A stretch of DNA of 64,000 nt from an uncultured Pelagibacteraceae bacterium (GCA_902597175.1 CACJWN010000004.1:38501-102500), one strand, 5' to 3'. Shown: positions 38,576 through 48,355, counted from the stretch's first letter. Notes: generated by a model not told the origin, from the sequence alone. Numbers and translations are program-made.

Positions 38576-39333
38576 AAATTTTTGAGTCCATATTTTTTTA
38601 GAGAATTTATTGAGATAAAAAATAAAGAAAAGAAGTTTTCAAAAAAATTAAGTTTATTATATTCTTTATTTATCTTCCAAATCCAATAAAAATTTTTTAG
38701 ACTACTACTTTGAAGTGAATTTTTTCTTATTCGATATTTTGTTAAGAAATCATCTAAACAATATGCGTTACAAATTTTCAAAATTTTGCATTTAAAAAAA
38801 TAATCTTCGCAAATTTCTGAATTTGTAAATTCTATATTTTTTAAGATATTTCTTTTAACAATCATTGTGCTTGTACATATCGAAGTATCATTAATGAATT
38901 TTTTAAAATCATATTCTTTTGCAGGTGTAATGAATCTTATTTTTTTTCCAAAAGTTTCGTAATTAGTATAAGTGAATAAATAGTTGTTATTTTCCATAAA
39001 TCTTAATTGTGTTTCTAATTTATCTTTTTTCCATATATCGTCAGAATCAATAAAAGCTAGATAAGGAGATTTAGATTTTTTTATAGCGTAATTCCTACAA
39101 TAACCTGCACCTTTATTTCTTTTAAGCCAAAAAATTTTTATTTTTTTATTTTTTGAAAATTTCTTAAGTATTGTTTTTGTTTTTTTGTCTGAACAATCAT
39201 CGACTATTATCAGCTTCCAGTTTTTAAAAGTTTGATCAATAATACTTTTAACAGTCTCTTTAATACTATCAGAACTATTAAAGTTAGGTAAAATTATATC
39301 TATTTTTATTTTCTTTTCTTTTTTATTCGCCAT
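38572..39333 (-). CDS. glycosyltransferase family 2 (GT-A fold)
   Basis: This 253-residue inverting glycosyltransferase starts with the GT2 fold (DIILPNFNSSDSIKETVKSI) and has the first nucleotide-binding Asp pair in VDDCSD (44-49). The metal-binding DSD is at 96-98 in FIDSDDIW. The C-terminal part has a short amphipathic/hydrophobic end. Substrate is unknown. It is last in the long rpmH-dapE minus-strand run and overlaps the SET-domain gene by 28 bases, so it is at least co-transcribed. Confidence 0.87.
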   Translation of the reverse strand: MANKKEKKIKIDIILPNFNSSDSIKETVKSIIDQTFKNWKLIIVDDCSDKKTKTILKKFSKNKKIKIFWLKRNKGAGYCRNYAIKKSKSPYLAFIDSDDIWKKDKLETQLRFMENNNYLFTYTNYETFGKKIRFITPAKEYDFKKFINDTSICTSTMIVKRNILKNIEFTNSEICEDYFFKCKILKICNAYCLDDFLTKYRIRKNSLQSSSLKNFYWIWKINKEYNKLNFFENFFSLFFISINSLKKYGLKNF

Positions 39334-39755
39334 CTGGAACCTTGTCTAACAATATACCCTGCACAACTCTTAGCACCACATCTACAAGGGTAATCTTTAT
39401 AATCATCGTCATAACTAAAACCATAATCATAAGATAATTCTTCACCTTTTTTTATATTTTTCATTGCGTAAACCCAAATTTTTAATCCAGAGCCAAAAAC
39501 TTCACAATTTGGATCACAGGAGTGATTAATAAGTCTAGCAGTATTAAACTTAAAATCTCCATCAAGATCGTATTTTTTATTTATATTAAAAAGATAAATA
39601 GCTTTTCCATTATCAAATTTTGAACTTACTTCACTTTGCTTTACTGAGATAATTTTTCCTTTATATTCAATTATCTTAGTTCCTTTTTTAATGTTTTGAT
39701 TGGCGTATAAGCCATTATTATCAATCTTAGATTTTTTAATTTTATATAATTTCAC
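39306..39755 (-). CDS. SET-domain protein lysine methyltransferase
   Basis: This is a 149-residue protein made of little more than a SET domain. The SAM/active-site pseudoknot motifs are both present: NHSCDPN (77-83) and ELSYDYG (106-112) with the catalytic Tyr. A complete post-SET motif follows, Cys124-x-Cys126-x4-Cys131, which with Cys80 would bind zinc as in eukaryotic histone methyltransferases. Bacterial targets are mostly unknown. It overlaps dapE by four bases and the GT2 gene by 28. Methylation of a ribosomal or DNA-binding protein is a guess only. Confidence 0.88.
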   Translation of the reverse strand: MKLYKIKKSKIDNNGLYANQNIKKGTKIIEYKGKIISVKQSEVSSKFDNGKAIYLFNINKKYDLDGDFKFNTARLINHSCDPNCEVFGSGLKIWVYAMKNIKKGEELSYDYGFSYDDDYKDYPCRCGAKSCAGYIVRQGSRWRIKKKRK

Positions 39756-40909
39756 TTAAAATACTCGACTAAAATATTTTTATATATTTTTGTAAGTTTT
39801 TTTAAGTCCGTTAATGAAACACACTCATCTACTTTATGCATAGTTTTGTTTACTAATCCAAACTCAAGACAAGGTGAAATTTTTTTGATAAATCTTGCAT
39901 CTGAAGTACCTCCAGTTGTAGATAATTTTGGATTAATTCTTGTAATCTTTTTAATAATATTTTTTGCCATAAAGATAGTTTTTCCTGGTTTTGTCAAAAA
40001 GGCATCTCCGTTGGCTATATAATCGATTTTATAATTACATTTATTTTTTTTACACACTTTTTTCACAATCGAGTTTATTTTTTTTTTTAAAGAGCCAGAT
40101 GTATGCAAATTATTGTATCTAATATTGAACTGAGCCTTTGCTCTGGCCGGAATGACGTTATGAGCAGTATTATCTACATTTATTGATGTAAATTCTAAGT
40201 TAGATGGCTGAAAATTTTTATTCCCTTTATCAAGTCTATTTTCTTTTAGTTTTTTACATATAGCTACCATAGTATTTATGGGATTATTTGAGAGATGTGG
40301 GTATGCTATGTGTCCTTGAGTGCCAGTGATTTCAATTTTTCCTGAAAGACTTCCTCTTCTCCCAATTTTTATCATTTCCCCAAGTTTGTTAGGGTTAGTA
40401 GGTTCTCCTACGATACAAAAATTAATTTTCTCTTTTCTTTTTTTTAAATATTCTACAACTTTTTTTGTACCATTAATTGCATACCCCTCTTCATCACCAG
40501 TAATTAAAAAACTAATTGAACCCTTAAATTTTTGGTTTTTTTGTAAAAAATTACTCACCGCTGCTACAAAGCATGCAATCGAGCTTTTCATATCGTTAGC
40601 GCCTCTGCCAATTAAATAATTTTTTTTAACAGAGGGTTTAAATGGATTGGTAGTCCAGTCTTTTAAATTTCCGGGTGGTACTACATCGGTATGCCCGGCA
40701 TAGCATAGGTTTGGTCCTTTTTTACCTATTTTTGCGTAAAGATTTTTTATTGGTTTACTTTTTTTGTCTTTGAACTCTAGTATTTTACAAGTAAAGCCAA
40801 GTTTTTCTAATTTTTTACTTAAAAATTTTATTACCCCAGCATCCTTAGGAGTAATACTTGGAAATCTTATTAAATCTTTTGACAACTGCAATTCGTTAAT
40901 TTTTATCAT
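39752..40909 (-). CDS. dapE: succinyl-diaminopimelate desuccinylase
   Basis: This is a di-zinc M20 amidohydrolase that releases succinate from N-succinyl-LL-diaminopimelate, giving diaminopimelate for lysine and peptidoglycan. Over 385 residues, metal ligands appear in GHTDVV (His73, Asp75), the GRGANDMKS segment and the catalytic glutamate in TGDEEG. The dimerisation domain is inserted in the middle. It shares one base with dapD, matching the pathway order tetrahydrodipicolinate succinylase then desuccinylase. Confidence 0.96.
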   Translation of the reverse strand: MIKINELQLSKDLIRFPSITPKDAGVIKFLSKKLEKLGFTCKILEFKDKKSKPIKNLYAKIGKKGPNLCYAGHTDVVPPGNLKDWTTNPFKPSVKKNYLIGRGANDMKSSIACFVAAVSNFLQKNQKFKGSISFLITGDEEGYAINGTKKVVEYLKKRKEKINFCIVGEPTNPNKLGEMIKIGRRGSLSGKIEITGTQGHIAYPHLSNNPINTMVAICKKLKENRLDKGNKNFQPSNLEFTSINVDNTAHNVIPARAKAQFNIRYNNLHTSGSLKKKINSIVKKVCKKNKCNYKIDYIANGDAFLTKPGKTIFMAKNIIKKITRINPKLSTTGGTSDARFIKKISPCLEFGLVNKTMHKVDECVSLTDLKKLTKIYKNILVEYFK

Positions 40910-41736
40910 TAGTCTCTAAGTAAATCATTAATAGAAGTTTTACTTCTAGTTTTCTCATCAACTTTTTTAACTATAACCGCACAATACAATGAAGGTCCGC
41001 TAGGATTCGACTTATTGGGTAAGCTCCCAGGAACTACAACAGAATATGCAGGAACCTTACCATAATGTATTTCCCCAGAGTTCCTATCAACTATTTTTGT
41101 GGATGCTCCAATGTAAACTCCCATAGATAAAACTGCTCCTTCCTCTACTAAAACACCTTCTGCGATTTCTGACCGAGCACCAATAAAACAATTGTCTTCA
41201 ATAATAACTGGACCAGCTTGAAGTGGTTCAAGAACTCCTCCAATACCTGCTCCTCCTGAAATATGACAATTTTTTCCAACTTGCGCGCAAGAACCAACAG
41301 AAGCCCAAGTGTCAATCATTGTACCTTCGTCGACATAAGCTCCTAGATTAACAAAACTTGGCATCAAAACTACATTTTTAGCGATGTATGCTCCTTTTCT
41401 GACAACTCCATTGGGAACATGTCGGTATCCTGCTTGTTTCCAATCCATCTCTTTCCATTTAACTGTCTTTCCAGGTACTTTATCATACCAGGTAGTGTAA
41501 GGACCTTTCATCATCTTCATTTTATTAATTCTAAAACTTAACAATATAGCTTTTTTAATCCATTGATTTACAACCCAATTACCATTTTGCTTATTTGCTA
41601 CCCTTATTTTTCCACTATCGACTAAATTAATTGTTTCATTAATAGCTTTAACCAATTTTTTATCTGACTTTGGACCGATTTTTTCTTTTTTTTCAAAACT
41701 CTCGTTAATTATTTTTTCAAGTTTACTGTAACTCAT
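40909..41736 (-). CDS. dapD: tetrahydrodipicolinate N-succinyltransferase
   Basis: It transfers succinyl from succinyl-CoA to tetrahydrodipicolinate, committing the pathway to the succinylase branch of lysine synthesis. The 275 residues show an N-terminal helical domain and a left-handed beta-helix of hexapeptide repeats (about 100-230), including [20 protein letters not shown]. The length is normal. It overlaps the HAD phosphatase gene by 14 bases. Confidence 0.97.
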   Translation of the reverse strand: MSYSKLEKIINESFEKKEKIGPKSDKKLVKAINETINLVDSGKIRVANKQNGNWVVNQWIKKAILLSFRINKMKMMKGPYTTWYDKVPGKTVKWKEMDWKQAGYRHVPNGVVRKGAYIAKNVVLMPSFVNLGAYVDEGTMIDTWASVGSCAQVGKNCHISGGAGIGGVLEPLQAGPVIIEDNCFIGARSEIAEGVLVEEGAVLSMGVYIGASTKIVDRNSGEIHYGKVPAYSVVVPGSLPNKSNPSGPSLYCAVIVKKVDEKTRSKTSINDLLRD

Positions 41737-42388
41737 TTATCTCCTTTAAAAACTTTGTTAAGCTATCAGTCTTATAATTTATGAATTCTGAGTCTGAATA
41801 TTTTGCTGCCCATGGTTCATTATTTTTAATCCAAACGGTTTTCATGCCTAGTTCGTATGCTGGTTTTAAATTTCTTGCTATATCCTCAAAGAATATACAA
41901 TATTGTGGCTCAATTTTGTAATTTTCTACTAATTTTTTGTAGGGCTCTTTAGAAGGCTTTGGAATAAATTCACAATCTCTAATATCAAAAATCCCATCAA
42001 AAAGCTTATCTATTCCAATTCTTTTCGTTACATTCAGAGCATGAGCTCTAGATCCATTTGTAAATATTATTTTTTTTCCATCTAATTTTTTAATCTCATC
42101 TTCTAAATCTTTATCTTTACCCAAAAAACTAAGATCTACATCATGAACAAATTCTAAAAATTCATCAGCGTCAATTTTATGGTTCTTTATCATACCATTT
42201 AAAGTTGTATTATATTCTTGAAAGTAGTTTTTTTGGATTTTTCTAGCCTCTTCAAGGTTAACATTTAATTTATCAGAGATAAATTTTGACATCTTTTTAT
42301 CTACTTGATCAAAGACTTTAGTAGCTCCATCATAGAGAGTGTTGTCCAAATCAAACAACCAAAATTTTATATTTGTTAAGTCTTTCAT
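41723..42388 (-). CDS. HAD-family pyrimidine 5'-nucleotidase-like phosphatase
   Basis: This 221-residue HAD hydrolase has the nucleophile Asp13 and acid/base Asp15 in FDLDNTLYD. Motif II is the Thr/Ser in [10 protein letters not shown] near 110, motif III is a lysine near 145 ([10 protein letters not shown]), and motif IV is FFEDIARN near 167. It matches the pyrimidine 5'-nucleotidase (SDT1/YjjG-like) group. In alphaproteobacteria it commonly sits between argB and dapD, as here. The in vivo substrate is uncertain. It overlaps argB by four bases. Confidence 0.88.
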   Translation of the reverse strand: MKDLTNIKFWLFDLDNTLYDGATKVFDQVDKKMSKFISDKLNVNLEEARKIQKNYFQEYNTTLNGMIKNHKIDADEFLEFVHDVDLSFLGKDKDLEDEIKKLDGKKIIFTNGSRAHALNVTKRIGIDKLFDGIFDIRDCEFIPKPSKEPYKKLVENYKIEPQYCIFFEDIARNLKPAYELGMKTVWIKNNEPWAAKYSDSEFINYKTDSLTKFLKEINELQ

Positions 42389-43254
42389 TCCCTAATTAAT
42401 GTTCCAGATCCTTTATCAGAAAAAATTTCGTGTAAAACTGAGTGAGGTTTTCTTCCGTCAAGAATTACTACACCTCTAACTCCATTTTGGACAGCATCAA
42501 CACAATTTTCTATTTTGGGAATCATGCCACCTTGAACAACTTTCCATTTAATAAGATTTTCAAGATCAAAAGGTTTAATTTCTGATATTAAATTTTTCTG
42601 ATCGTCATATACACCTTCAACATTTGTCATCAGTATTAATCTTCTAGATTTTAATTTTTTTGCAATAGCACTCGCAGCTGTGTCACCATTAATATTGTAT
42701 ATTTGGTTATTATGTCCTAAACCTAAAGGAGCTATAATTGGAATTTTATTTTTATTTAGCGCTTCTTCAATTAAAATTTCATTTATTTTATTTGGTATAC
42801 CAACAAATCCCAGTTCCTCTCTTTCAGGCTTAACCTCTATAATGTTTTCTGTCTTGCTATGAAAAGAAGCTGCCTCAGATCCTAATTTTTTGAGAGAGCC
42901 GACTATATCTTTATTAAATTCAATTAATACTTCCTCTACAGTATCAATAATGTTTTTATCTGTTACTCTTAAGCCATTAATAAATTTTGATACAATTTTT
43001 TTCTTGTCCAACTCTCTTTTAATTCTAGGTCCGCCACCATGAACAACTATAATAGATAGTCCCAGTTTGTTTAGAACGTTTATATCAGATATAAAATTGT
43101 TAAAGACATTTCTATCTATAAGAACATTCCCACCATATTTAATTACAATTTTTTCATTTTTATATTTTTTTATATATTTTTGAACAACGTTTATATCTGG
43201 AGCTTTCTCAGGCCAAAATTTTTTTATCTCATCTAGAGAAATATTTTTCGACAT
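42385..43254 (-). CDS. argB: acetylglutamate kinase
   Basis: It phosphorylates N-acetylglutamate, the second step of arginine synthesis; ArgJ at 56575 supplies and later recycles the acetyl group. The 289 residues include the ATP-binding KYGGNVL near 39-45, VVHGGGPRI near 70, and the C-terminal GGMIPK segment. An N-terminal helix precedes the fold, as in arginine-inhibited forms. The gene starts exactly where yidC stops, with no spacer. Confidence 0.96.
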   Translation of the reverse strand: MSKNISLDEIKKFWPEKAPDINVVQKYIKKYKNEKIVIKYGGNVLIDRNVFNNFISDINVLNKLGLSIIVVHGGGPRIKRELDKKKIVSKFINGLRVTDKNIIDTVEEVLIEFNKDIVGSLKKLGSEAASFHSKTENIIEVKPEREELGFVGIPNKINEILIEEALNKNKIPIIAPLGLGHNNQIYNINGDTAASAIAKKLKSRRLILMTNVEGVYDDQKNLISEIKPFDLENLIKWKVVQGGMIPKIENCVDAVQNGVRGVVILDGRKPHSVLHEIFSDKGSGTLIRE

Positions 43255-44940
43255 TTAATTTGTTTTTACGGTCGTTTTTTTAACAATTACATATTGTTGA
43301 GCGATTGTAAGAATATTATTTATCGTCCAATAAACAACTAAACCAGACGGGAAAGATGCAAGAATAATTGTTAGAAATAATGGAAAGAATGCAAATATTT
43401 TTGCTTGAATTGGATCAGCAGGCGCTGGATTTAATTTTTGCTGAACCCACATTGAGGCCCCCATTAAAATTGGCCAAATTCCAATTATCATAAAGCCTGG
43501 AGGGTCCCAAGGTATTAAGCCAAATAAATTAAATAATGTAGTTGGATCTTGAGCTGATAAATCTTTTATCCAACCAAAAAATGGCTGATGTCTCATTTCC
43601 AAAGAAATAAAGAGCATCTTATATATTGCAAAAAAGAAAGGTATTTGAATCAATACAGGTAAGCATCCTGATGCAGGATTAATCTTTTCCTTTCTGTACA
43701 AAGCCATCATCTCTTGCTGCAATTTAACTTTATCATCTTTATGCAGCTCTTTAAGTCTCATCATCTCTGGCTGAACTGCCTTCATTTTTGCCATAGATCT
43801 AAATGAGAAATTAGCTAAAGGGAAGAAAATTAGTCTTATTGCTATAGTTAACAAAACGATAGCCGTTCCAAAATTTCCAGAAATTTTAAATAAATAATCT
43901 ATTACAAAAAATAAGGGTTTTGTGAAGAAATAGAACCAACCCCAATCAATAACTAAGTCGAATTTTTTAATATTTTGATTTGCTGCATAACTATCAATTG
44001 TTTCAACCTCTTTAGCTGCAACAAATAATCTTAATTCATTTATTCCAGAAGATGATTTGTTAATTGTCGTAGGTTTATTAATTATATAATTTGCTTTAAA
44101 GCCGTCTTCATAAAGAAAAGTAGATTTAAAATTTTTACCCGTCTCTGGAACGAAAGCAGTCATCCAGTATTTGTCTGTAATTCCAAGCCAACCTTCATTA
44201 GACTCTCTTACAATCTTCTTCTCTTGAACATCGTCATAATCGTCCTCCTTTAGCTCATCATCAAATACTCCAATAAATCCCTCATGTTGAATATAAAAAT
44301 TTTGAATATCATCTGGGATTTTATTTCTTGTCATTTGAGCGTACGGAAATAAATCTATTGATGAATTAGAATTATTTTTTACCAGCTGGGATATCCTAAA
44401 TAAATATTTATCGTCTAACTCAATTCTTTTTTCAAAGGTCACCCCTTCTTTATTGTCCCACTGTAAAATTACCGGAGATGTATTACTTAAAATATTATTT
44501 CCTTTTACTTTCCATAAAGAATCTTTAGTTGGAACTTTGATTTTATTTCCAATACTTGTCCATCCTGTTTCTATATAAAAACCATTTTCAGTATTTGCAG
44601 GATTTAAAAAAATAATATTTTTTCCGTCTTCAACCTTTTGTTTATGCTTTTTAAAAGATATATCGTCAATTAGAGCACCCTGTAAATTTATTGAACCTGA
44701 TATACTTTCATTTTCAATTTCTACTCTCTTACTATTACTTATAGATTCTTCTCTTGTAAGTTTTTTAACTATTTGTGGTTGGCTAATTGTAGGAGCAATA
44801 GAGTTTTGCTCAACTTTTCTTTCGACATCTTGATTATTTTTTTGATCTATAGGTTTTCTAGGTGTTTCAAAAAAGGCACCCCAAAAAAGCAAAACAGACA
44901 TCGAAAGAGCGATTGCTACAAAAACATTTTTATTATCCAT
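43255..44940 (-). CDS. yidC: membrane protein insertase YidC
   Basis: It inserts and folds inner-membrane proteins, alone or with SecYEG. The 561 residues show the N-terminal membrane helix (about 5-25), a large periplasmic domain (to about 330), and the conserved five-helix insertase core. The core includes the segment [21 protein letters not shown] and the hydrophilic-groove arginine. It overlaps yidD by eight bases in the conserved rpmH-rnpA-yidD-yidC order. The engB GTPase often found between yidC and argB is not here. Confidence 0.97.
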   Translation of the reverse strand: MDNKNVFVAIALSMSVLLFWGAFFETPRKPIDQKNNQDVERKVEQNSIAPTISQPQIVKKLTREESISNSKRVEIENESISGSINLQGALIDDISFKKHKQKVEDGKNIIFLNPANTENGFYIETGWTSIGNKIKVPTKDSLWKVKGNNILSNTSPVILQWDNKEGVTFEKRIELDDKYLFRISQLVKNNSNSSIDLFPYAQMTRNKIPDDIQNFYIQHEGFIGVFDDELKEDDYDDVQEKKIVRESNEGWLGITDKYWMTAFVPETGKNFKSTFLYEDGFKANYIINKPTTINKSSSGINELRLFVAAKEVETIDSYAANQNIKKFDLVIDWGWFYFFTKPLFFVIDYLFKISGNFGTAIVLLTIAIRLIFFPLANFSFRSMAKMKAVQPEMMRLKELHKDDKVKLQQEMMALYRKEKINPASGCLPVLIQIPFFFAIYKMLFISLEMRHQPFFGWIKDLSAQDPTTLFNLFGLIPWDPPGFMIIGIWPILMGASMWVQQKLNPAPADPIQAKIFAFFPLFLTIILASFPSGLVVYWTINNILTIAQQYVIVKKTTVKTN

Positions 44941-45184
44941 TTTTACTTTCCTTTTTACTTGCGTCTGAAACGAAGTCTAAACCTTCCCCACCGCCTAAAC
45001 TTTTAATTGGATGACATTTTAAAATTCTTTTAAATCCCAATTTTAAACCTCTATTAAGACTTTGGGTCGTAAGAGCTTCAATAAAATATTCTGAACAAGT
45101 CGGTAAAAATCTACACTTATTTCCTAGTAATGGTGAAATAAAATATTGATATGTTTTAATTATAAATATAAGAATTTTTTTCAT
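44933..45184 (-). CDS. yidD: membrane protein insertion efficiency factor YidD
   Basis: This 83-residue small protein has the full family signature: an amphipathic N-terminal helix, [20 protein letters not shown] (12-31) with its cysteines, then the EYFIEAL segment. YidD is membrane-associated and helps YidC-dependent insertion. It starts one base after rnpA and ends inside yidC. Confidence 0.96.
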   Translation of the reverse strand: MKKILIFIIKTYQYFISPLLGNKCRFLPTCSEYFIEALTTQSLNRGLKLGFKRILKCHPIKSLGGGEGLDFVSDASKKESKNG

Positions 45185-45185
45185 T

Positions 45186-45536
45186 TTATTTTTTTAATTT
45201 ATTAAAACTATTCTCCATCAATGGCAAAAGCACGTCTTGTTTTTGAGCATAAGCATTAGATTTACCGAAAACTATATAAGTGTAATCCTTATTAATTGCA
45301 CCTCTTTTTTTAAGTAATTTTTGAACTATTGCTTTTAATTTTCTTCTTATTTTGTTTCTTTTTACCGCATTTCCAATTTTTTTTTTCATTACAAAACTTA
45401 TAAGCAAATTTGATTTATATTTTGGTTTAAAAAAATTTTTTGCTGCGAAAATAGAAAAATAATCAGTATGAACTTTTTTTTCCTTTAGGGCTTTTTTGAA
45501 TTGGTTGCTTTTTTTTAAACTTTCAAGCATACCCAT
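45186..45536 (-). CDS. rnpA: ribonuclease P protein component
   Basis: This is the basic protein subunit of RNase P, which trims tRNA 5' leaders with the RnpB RNA. In 116 residues the RNR-type motif is [14 protein letters not shown] near 60-73, preceded by conserved aromatic strands. A second ATG two codons in is an equally good start. It lies five bases after rpmH. Confidence 0.94.
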   Translation of the reverse strand: MGMLESLKKSNQFKKALKEKKVHTDYFSIFAAKNFFKPKYKSNLLISFVMKKKIGNAVKRNKIRRKLKAIVQKLLKKRGAINKDYTYIVFGKSNAYAQKQDVLLPLMENSFNKLKK

Positions 45537-45541
45537 TGAAT

Positions 45542-45676
45542 TTAAGTTGATAGAGTTTTTCTTCCCTTAGCTCGCCTTCGTGCAATAAGTTGTCTTCCAG
45601 CCTTAGTTGCCATTCTGGACCTAAAACCATGTCTTCTTTTTCTAACTAAATTGCTAGGTTGATATGTCCTTTTCAT
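45542..45676 (-). CDS. rpmH: 50S ribosomal protein L34
   Basis: This 44-residue ORF encodes a textbook L34: [20 protein letters not shown], then [20 protein letters not shown] and a short tail LST. ATG is at 45674-45676 and TAA at 45542-45544. It heads the rpmH-rnpA-yidD-yidC operon. A candidate promoter lies 13 bases upstream. Confidence 0.98.
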   Translation of the reverse strand: MKRTYQPSNLVRKRRHGFRSRMATKAGRQLIARRRAKGRKTLST

Positions 45677-45689
45677 AAATATTTAAAGG

Positions 45690-45718
45690 TATATATTTTA
45701 AATGCAGTCTATTGTACA
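45690..45718 (-). promoter_or_regulatory. candidate promoter for the rpmH operon
   Basis: Read on the minus strand, TGTACA (45718-45713) and TATATA (45695-45690) are 17 bases apart and end 13 bases before the rpmH ATG. The predicted leader would be only about 6-7 bases. The match is moderate (four of six in each box) but the position is right for the head of this long operon. Confidence 0.42.
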
Positions 45719-45726
45719 GGTAAATT

Positions 45727-46449
45727 ATGAGTAAAAATTTGAAAATTTTTTTGGGAGTTTCTTACTTATTAATATTGTTTTTTTTCCTATATTTCATTTT
45801 TACAGCTATTGAGATTAACAGACTTGATGATTTCGCTTACTATAAAGAAATTCAGACAAATTTAGAAACTTATATAAGCAAAAATATTATAATCAATGTA
45901 ATTTACTTTTTTATTTTTGCAATCATTTGGGTCACACTGCTAGGTTTTGGCTCACCTATTTTAATAATATCTGGAATATTATTTGGAAAAATAATTGGTA
46001 CATTAGTTTCAGTTATCTCAATTTCGATCGGAGCCTTATTATTATATTCAATTGGCAATTTCTTCTTTAGAGATCTCGTTAAATCAATTTTAGAAAAGAA
46101 ATTTAATAAATATATTCAATTATTTCAGAAAAACGAATTCTTCTATTTTTTTATATACAGGTTCATAGGTGGACTTGGAGTTCCATTTGGTTTGCAAAAT
46201 TTAATTCCAATTTTATTCGGAATGAAAAAGATTAATTATTTTTTAGCTAGTTTTTTTGGATTTATACCTGGTTTTTTTATAATCAATACAATTGGAGCTG
46301 GATTGAATACATATATTTCACAAGCTGATAGTTTCAATATGATTGATTTTATTTTCACTCCTCAGATTTACTTACCAATACTAATGTTCTCTGCATTGAT
46401 GTTTTCTTCGATAATTATAAAAAAAAAATTTTTTGATGATACAAACTAA
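45727..46449 (+). CDS. TVP38/TMEM64 (SNARE-associated, DedA-superfamily) membrane protein
   Basis: This 240-residue membrane protein has five to six hydrophobic helices. The family core is visible: FGSPILIISGILFGKIIGTL near 78-97, and the F/Y-R-x-(I/V)-x-G-LP-like segment YRFIGGLGVPFGLQN. Relatives are thought to move or flip lipids, including undecaprenyl phosphate for DedA members. It overlaps the YyaL-like gene by 17 bases. Confidence 0.88.
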   Translation: MSKNLKIFLGVSYLLILFFFLYFIFTAIEINRLDDFAYYKEIQTNLETYISKNIIINVIYFFIFAIIWVTLLGFGSPILIISGILFGKIIGTLVSVISISIGALLLYSIGNFFFRDLVKSILEKKFNKYIQLFQKNEFFYFFIYRFIGGLGVPFGLQNLIPILFGMKKINYFLASFFGFIPGFFIINTIGAGLNTYISQADSFNMIDFIFTPQIYLPILMFSALMFSSIIIKKKFFDDTN

Positions 46450-48166
46450 TAAAAATATTTTGTCTGAGGATTTAAGTCCTTATCTTAAACAACACAAAGA
46501 TAACCCTGTTCATTGGCAAACTTGGTCTAAAGATTGTATGGAATTTGCTAAAATTAATAAAAAGCCAATTCTACTAAGCATTGGGTATGCTAGCTGTCAT
46601 TGGTGTCACGTTATGGCTCATGAAAGTTTTGAGGATATTGAAACCGCGAAGTTAATGAATGAATTATTTGTAAATGTTAAAGTAGATAGAGAAGAAAGGC
46701 CTGATTTAGATTTTATTTTTCAAAGTTCATTTCAACTATTTAATCAGACAGGAGGTGGTTGGCCTTTAACAATGTTTTTGGATGAAAATGGAGTTCCTTT
46801 CATGGGAGGTACTTACTTCCCAAAAGAGCCAAAACACGGGTTGCCATCTTTTAGAGAAATTCTTCAAAAAGTTTCAGATGCTTACAAAGATCAAAGAGAA
46901 AATATAATAAAACAAAAAAGTTTAATTATTAAAAATTTAGATCTAAAAAAAAATGCCGTTTTGAGTCAAGAACTCGAACCGATTATTGAAATGTCTTTAA
47001 ATAATTTAGATACATTAAAAGGTGGTTACAAAGGTGCACCAAAATTTCCCACGTTTAATTTGTACGAAACTCTTCTTTATTTTTTTAATAAATCTGGAGA
47101 TAAAAAGTACTTAGAACCATTAGACTTAATAATAAAACAACTTTGCTCAAAAGGAATTTATGACCATGTTGATGGCGGCATTGCGCGATACACAGTAGAT
47201 GAAGATTGGATAGTACCTCATTTTGAGAAAATGTTATACGACAACTCACAGTTTGTATTATTATTATCAAAGTATTGTAAGATAAATTCAGAATTTTATT
47301 TCAAAGAAAAATTAGATCAAACAATTCAGTTTTTAATTAATAAATTCAGAAATAAAGAGGGCTTTTTAGGCTCAGCTTATGATGCTGATAGCGATGGAGA
47401 AGAAGGGAAATACTATGTTTTTTCTTACGAAGAAATTAAAGCAATAGAGAATATTGATAATTATTTTGAAATAAAACCTGAAGGAAATTGGGAAAATAAA
47501 ATTATATTAGTAGAAAAAGAAAAACCAAATAAAAACATTTTAAAAAAACTTTCAGAAATAAGAGCGAGAAGAAATAAGCCATTTTTTGATGATAAGACGC
47601 AACTAGATTTAAACTGTTTAATGATAAGTGCTCTAGTTGCAGCCAATGAAATATTACCTGAAAAAAAATACTTAAAATTAGCTGAAGAGCTTTTTTCGAA
47701 AATTGAAAAAAAATATATTAAAAATAAAATTTACCACAGCTATTCTAAAAATATAGTCTTTATTGAAGACTATGCTTTTCTTATAAATTCACTAATTGAT
47801 CTTTCTGATAAAACAATGAATTTTAAATACAATGATTTAGCCAAAAAACTATCATACGAAGCGATAAAAAAATTCTATTTAAATGATAAAAATATTTTTC
47901 AGAAAAACCCTAAAACAAATGACGATGTTTTTTTTAGACCTATTGATATAGGCGATAATACTATTCCAAATGGCAATGCAATAATGCTTATTAACTTTAT
48001 AAGATTAGGCATGATGGAAGAAGCAAAAAAATTATCAGAAAGTTTAAATGGATATCTGAATATTTATAAAAATCACATGATGACTTCTTTAAGAGCTATC
48101 GATTTTTTTAATAACATCAAAAAGGGAAAAAAATGTAATGAGCAGGGTTGTAAAATCGATGCTTAA
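46433..48166 (+). CDS. thioredoxin-domain protein YyaL (DUF255 / spermatogenesis-associated 20 family)
   Basis: This 577-residue protein has an N-terminal thioredoxin-like domain whose active site is Cys55-His-Trp-Cys58 in GYASCHWCHVMAHESF. A long helical-barrel, glycoside-hydrolase-like region follows, with DHVDGGIARYTVD and PHFEKMLYDN, family hallmarks. The family normally has 600-700 residues, so this is a compact version. Its C-terminal Cys-x4-Cys is unusual. No signal peptide is seen. Biochemical role is unknown in bacteria. Confidence 0.9.
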   Translation: MMIQTNKNILSEDLSPYLKQHKDNPVHWQTWSKDCMEFAKINKKPILLSIGYASCHWCHVMAHESFEDIETAKLMNELFVNVKVDREERPDLDFIFQSSFQLFNQTGGGWPLTMFLDENGVPFMGGTYFPKEPKHGLPSFREILQKVSDAYKDQRENIIKQKSLIIKNLDLKKNAVLSQELEPIIEMSLNNLDTLKGGYKGAPKFPTFNLYETLLYFFNKSGDKKYLEPLDLIIKQLCSKGIYDHVDGGIARYTVDEDWIVPHFEKMLYDNSQFVLLLSKYCKINSEFYFKEKLDQTIQFLINKFRNKEGFLGSAYDADSDGEEGKYYVFSYEEIKAIENIDNYFEIKPEGNWENKIILVEKEKPNKNILKKLSEIRARRNKPFFDDKTQLDLNCLMISALVAANEILPEKKYLKLAEELFSKIEKKYIKNKIYHSYSKNIVFIEDYAFLINSLIDLSDKTMNFKYNDLAKKLSYEAIKKFYLNDKNIFQKNPKTNDDVFFRPIDIGDNTIPNGNAIMLINFIRLGMMEEAKKLSESLNGYLNIYKNHMMTSLRAIDFFNNIKKGKKCNEQGCKIDA

Positions 48167-48350
48167 AAAAATTAATTGGTTAATTTGGTTAGTTTTAATA
48201 ATTCTATGGAACTATGGATTTCCACAAGCTACACCCTTTGAAGATGTTGCAGTTGCCGTATTTTTGTCGATTTTGTTTATAATTATCCCATTGCTACAAT
48301 CAAGATACTTGAAAAAAAGTAGCTCAAGAAGTAAATTTAGCGAAGAATGA
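48138..48350 (+). CDS. small two-helix membrane protein
   Basis: This is a 70-residue hydrophobic protein with two likely membrane helices (about 13-28 and 37-54) and a basic, serine-rich tail. The first ATG overlaps the preceding gene by 29 bases; an in-frame ATG at 48159 would overlap it by eight and is equally plausible. No family recognised. Its TGA is directly followed by a strong Shine-Dalgarno for the next small gene. Confidence 0.65.
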   Translation: MSRVVKSMLKKINWLIWLVLIILWNYGFPQATPFEDVAVAVFLSILFIIIPLLQSRYLKKSSSRSKFSEE

Positions 48351-48355
48351 AGGAG
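48350..48355 (+). promoter_or_regulatory. strong Shine-Dalgarno before the 63-residue gene
   Basis: AAGGAG lies eight bases before the ATG at 48364, a near-ideal ribosome binding site. Most genes in this window have weak or no such site, so it is notable and supports the start chosen for the next gene. Confidence 0.7.
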
